The notes under the pieces were generated by a model. That model was not told the origin of the DNA. It worked only from the letters and a program-made list of their open reading frames with translations, and searched no databases. A DNA stretch of 16,520 nt from positions 1 to 16,520 of the forward strand of contig CAZKUN010000204.1 in NCBI GenBank assembly GCA_964555935.1, given 5' to 3'. The translations under genes and the position numbers were made by a program. Positions within the stretch are counted from its first letter, which is position 1. Each line of letters begins with the position of its first letter. Source of the DNA: CAZKUN01 sp964555935 (lineage in GTDB: Bacteria; Armatimonadota; Zipacnadia; Zipacnadales; VGFC01). This document shows, piece by piece, positions 16,421-16,520 of this stretch.

Positions 16421-16446
16421 GCGCGTCGCCTCGAGGAGACACGTTC

Positions 16447-16520
16447 ATGACCGGCACGATCCGCGCGGCGCTGGCGGCGCTGCTCGTTCTGACGGCAGCG
16501 GCCGGGGCGGCCGATGAGGC
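16447..16520 (+). CDS. 5' end of another secreted protein, cut by the window edge
   Basis: ATG 16447 follows GAGGAG (16433-16438) by 8 nt and lies 26 bp after the beta-helix gene's stop. The visible 24 residues are a signal peptide ('TIRAALAALLVLTAAAGAAD', with a likely cut near A-A-D). It is probably the next member of the same operon. Nothing can be said about its function. Confidence 0.75.
   Translation, partial: MTGTIRAALAALLVLTAAAGAADE

Overview
The window is a high-GC bacterial segment with tightly packed genes, mostly preceded by clear Shine-Dalgarno sequences. Most products are large secreted enzymes of glycan metabolism carrying Sec signal peptides. The formylglycine-generating-enzyme (FGE)-like protein opens with the 'TNSVGMEL..VPAG' and 'EVTQKQY..VM..NPS' pattern that I associate with Planctomycetes and similar PVC, Lentisphaerae or Armatimonadota-type genomes, often seen as environmental assemblies. 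No rRNA, tRNA, CRISPR array, insertion sequence or phage gene is visible, so the phylum remains an inference.

Layout. (1) Positions 1-1350 hold the 3' part of a five-bladed beta-propeller glycoside-hydrolase-like gene, cut by the window edge. (2) Positions 1614-5204 form a different kind of island. A 96-residue lipoprotein-like protein holds one WD40-like (PD40) repeat and stops at the start of the next repeat. Its stop overlaps by 4 bp the start of a 435-residue protein that fuses a lasso-peptide B2-type transglutaminase-like domain to an NTP_transf_5-type nucleotidyltransferase-like domain. Convergent to that gene, on the minus strand, is a full-size NisT/lasso-D-like ABC peptide exporter. 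A short coding-looking CxxC ORF follows the exporter. This resembles a modified-peptide (RiPP) maturation and export module, but no B1/RRE, no lasso cyclase (asparagine-synthetase-like C protein) and no convincing precursor lie in the window.

(3) From 5451 to the window end, a plus-strand run of genes with gaps of 11-45 bp looks like one operon. It encodes a 1684-residue modular protein with a GH36-like (clan GH-D) catalytic core and several carbohydrate-binding-like domains, including a C-terminal CBM9-like module; a cytoplasmic MDR-type dehydrogenase lacking catalytic-zinc ligands; a 947-residue secreted TIM-barrel hydrolase-like protein; a short FGE-like protein without the active-site cysteines; a pectate-lyase-3-like beta-helix protein; and the signal peptide of a further secreted protein.

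How they may work together (inference): the secreted proteins would bind and cut a complex, possibly pectin-like or galactose-containing, glycan outside the cytoplasm, and the dehydrogenase would oxidise a released sugar or derivative inside. The peptide-maturation island sits between two glycan gene groups and shares a 246-bp divergent intergenic region with the operon. Nothing in the sequence shows a functional link between the two.
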